Positions 6,393-7,243 of a stretch of 7,243 bases of DNA are shown piece after piece (the first letter of the stretch is position 1; every line of letters starts with the position of its first letter). The DNA comes from Myxococcales bacterium (lineage in GTDB: Bacteria; Myxococcota; Myxococcia; Myxococcales; Anaeromyxobacteraceae). The notes under the pieces were generated by a model. The model was not told where the DNA came from. It did not search any database and saw only the letters and a program-made list of their open reading frames with translations. The stretch is from the NCBI GenBank assembly GCA_021784995.1, contig JAJYHA010000363.1, positions 1 to 7,243 on the forward strand, written 5' to 3'. Position numbers and translations under genes: made by a program.

Positions 6393-7243
6393 ATCCGCGA
6401 CTTGCCGAGCAGCCCCGAGGGCTTGACGAGCAGCACCACCAGGAAGAGCAGGTAGACGAAGAGCTCCTTCAGCCCGGAGGAGATGTAGACGGCCGCCAGC
6501 GACTCGACGGCGCCGATCACGATCCCGCCCAGCGTCGCGCCGAGGACGCTGCCCATCCCGCCGAGCACCACGATCACGAAGGCCTTCAGCGTGAACGCGC
6601 TGCCGACCTGCGGGTAGATGTAGTAGGTGGGCGCCACCAGCGCGCCCGCCGTCCCGGCCAGCGCGGCGCCGATCCCCATCGCCACCAGGCCCATGCGCCG
6701 GACGTCGATGCCCATGAGCCGCGCGGCGTCGCGGTCCTGGGCCGTGGCGCGGATGGCCTGCCCCATGTCCGTCTTGAGCAGGAAGAGGTAGAGCGCGAGC
6801 GTGATGAGCGCGGTGATGAGGAAGGAGAAGAAGAGCGGCTCCGAGATCGAGAGGCCGCCCAGCCGCACCGAGGCCGAGGAGTAGCTGGTGGTGAGGATGC
6901 GGTAGTCCGACGTGAAGAGCAGCATCGCCGTGTTGCTCATGACGAGCCCGAGGCCGATCGTGAGCAGGATCTGGTTCTGGGGAAGGGCGTCGAGCACGCG
7001 CTGGATGAAGGCGCGTTGCAGGAGCATCCCGAACAGGAACATGAGCGGGATGACGATCACGATGGAGAGGAACGGGTCGACGTGGAGGAGCTGGAAGGCG
7101 AAGAACGCCAGGTACATGCCCACCATGAGCAGGTCGCCGTGGGCGAAGTTGATGACCCGCATGACGCCGAAGACGAGGGTCAGCCCGATGCCGATGAGCG
7201 CGTAGACGCCCCCGATCAGGACGCCGCTCAGCAGGGACTGCAG
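6389..7243 (-). CDS. livH: Branched-chain amino acid ABC transporter, permease LivH, N-terminus cut by the window edge
   Basis: Partner permease of LivM, with 284 residues in the window. The frame is open to base 7243. The upstream codons read LQSLLSGVLIGGVYALIG then a short run to LTLVFGVMRVINFAHGDLLM, the standard LivH N-terminus. The ATG at 7160-7162 is therefore internal, and only a few residues are missing. Other family segments: ALPQNQILLTIGLGLVMSN, the coupling-loop region TDMGQAIRATAQDRDAARLMGI, the PTYYIYPQVGSAFTLKAF stretch, VIVVLGGMGSVLGATLGGI, and the C-terminal LFLVVLLVKPSGLLGK. Several strongly hydrophobic membrane segments are evident. It is the most upstream visible gene of the liv operon, and the promoter and any livK gene would lie beyond 7243. 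Its TGA overlaps the livM GTG by 4 nt. Confidence 0.95.
   Translation of the reverse strand: MQSLLSGVLIGGVYALIGIGLTLVFGVMRVINFAHGDLLMVGMYLAFFAFQLLHVDPFLSIVIVIPLMFLFGMLLQRAFIQRVLDALPQNQILLTIGLGLVMSNTAMLLFTSDYRILTTSYSSASVRLGGLSISEPLFFSFLITALITLALYLFLLKTDMGQAIRATAQDRDAARLMGIDVRRMGLVAMGIGAALAGTAGALVAPTYYIYPQVGSAFTLKAFVIVVLGGMGSVLGATLGGIVIGAVESLAAVYISSGLKELFVYLLFLVVLLVKPSGLLGKSRM

Noticed and set aside
7160..7162. ATG at 7160-7162 as the livH start
   Set aside because: Codons up to 7243 encode the conserved first membrane segment of LivH (LLSGVLIGGVYALIG and LTLVFGVM), so the true start is beyond the window.

Overview
The window comes from a very GC-rich bacterium (GC-biased third codon positions, tightly packed genes with overlapping starts and stops). 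The gene types and the RNase R, LIV transporter and CBS sequences fit a Myxococcota/deltaproteobacterial genome such as Anaeromyxobacter. That assignment is inference from composition and protein style, not a database match.

Layout. Bases 1-2025 (+) hold most of an RNase R exoribonuclease gene whose 5' end lies outside the window. Bases 2026-2241 are a non-coding spacer crowded with perfect and near-perfect hairpins. It is bounded by an imperfect 22-bp inverted repeat (2022-2043 and 2212-2233) whose left arm contains the RNase R stop codon. Bases 2242-2553 (-) carry a small gene of unknown function with a strong ribosome binding site. A 68-bp divergent spacer with a 7-bp dyad follows, then a TauE/SafE-type (TSUP) membrane permease at 2622-3374 (+). 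The rest (3381-7243) is one minus-strand operon, read from high to low coordinates: livH (only a few N-terminal codons missing), livM, livG, livF and a tandem-CBS-domain protein. Junctions overlap by 4, 1 and 8 nt, and the CBS gene starts 3 nt after livF.

How the genes work together. LivH and LivM are the two permeases and LivG and LivF the two ATPases of a branched-chain amino acid (HAAT family) ABC importer. The periplasmic binding protein (LivK type) is not in the window. The CBS protein at the end of the operon may sense adenine nucleotides and link uptake to energy state, which is inference. RNase R and the TSUP permease are separate transcription units with no evident functional link to the importer.

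No new defence, mobile or biosynthetic system is visible. The least ordinary part is the 2022-2250 spacer, which looks like a small non-coding palindromic element or an elaborate bidirectional terminator. The orphan small gene and the dyad beside it come next. There is no gene-free stretch longer than 300 bases, and no tRNA, rRNA, CRISPR array or transposase gene was seen.
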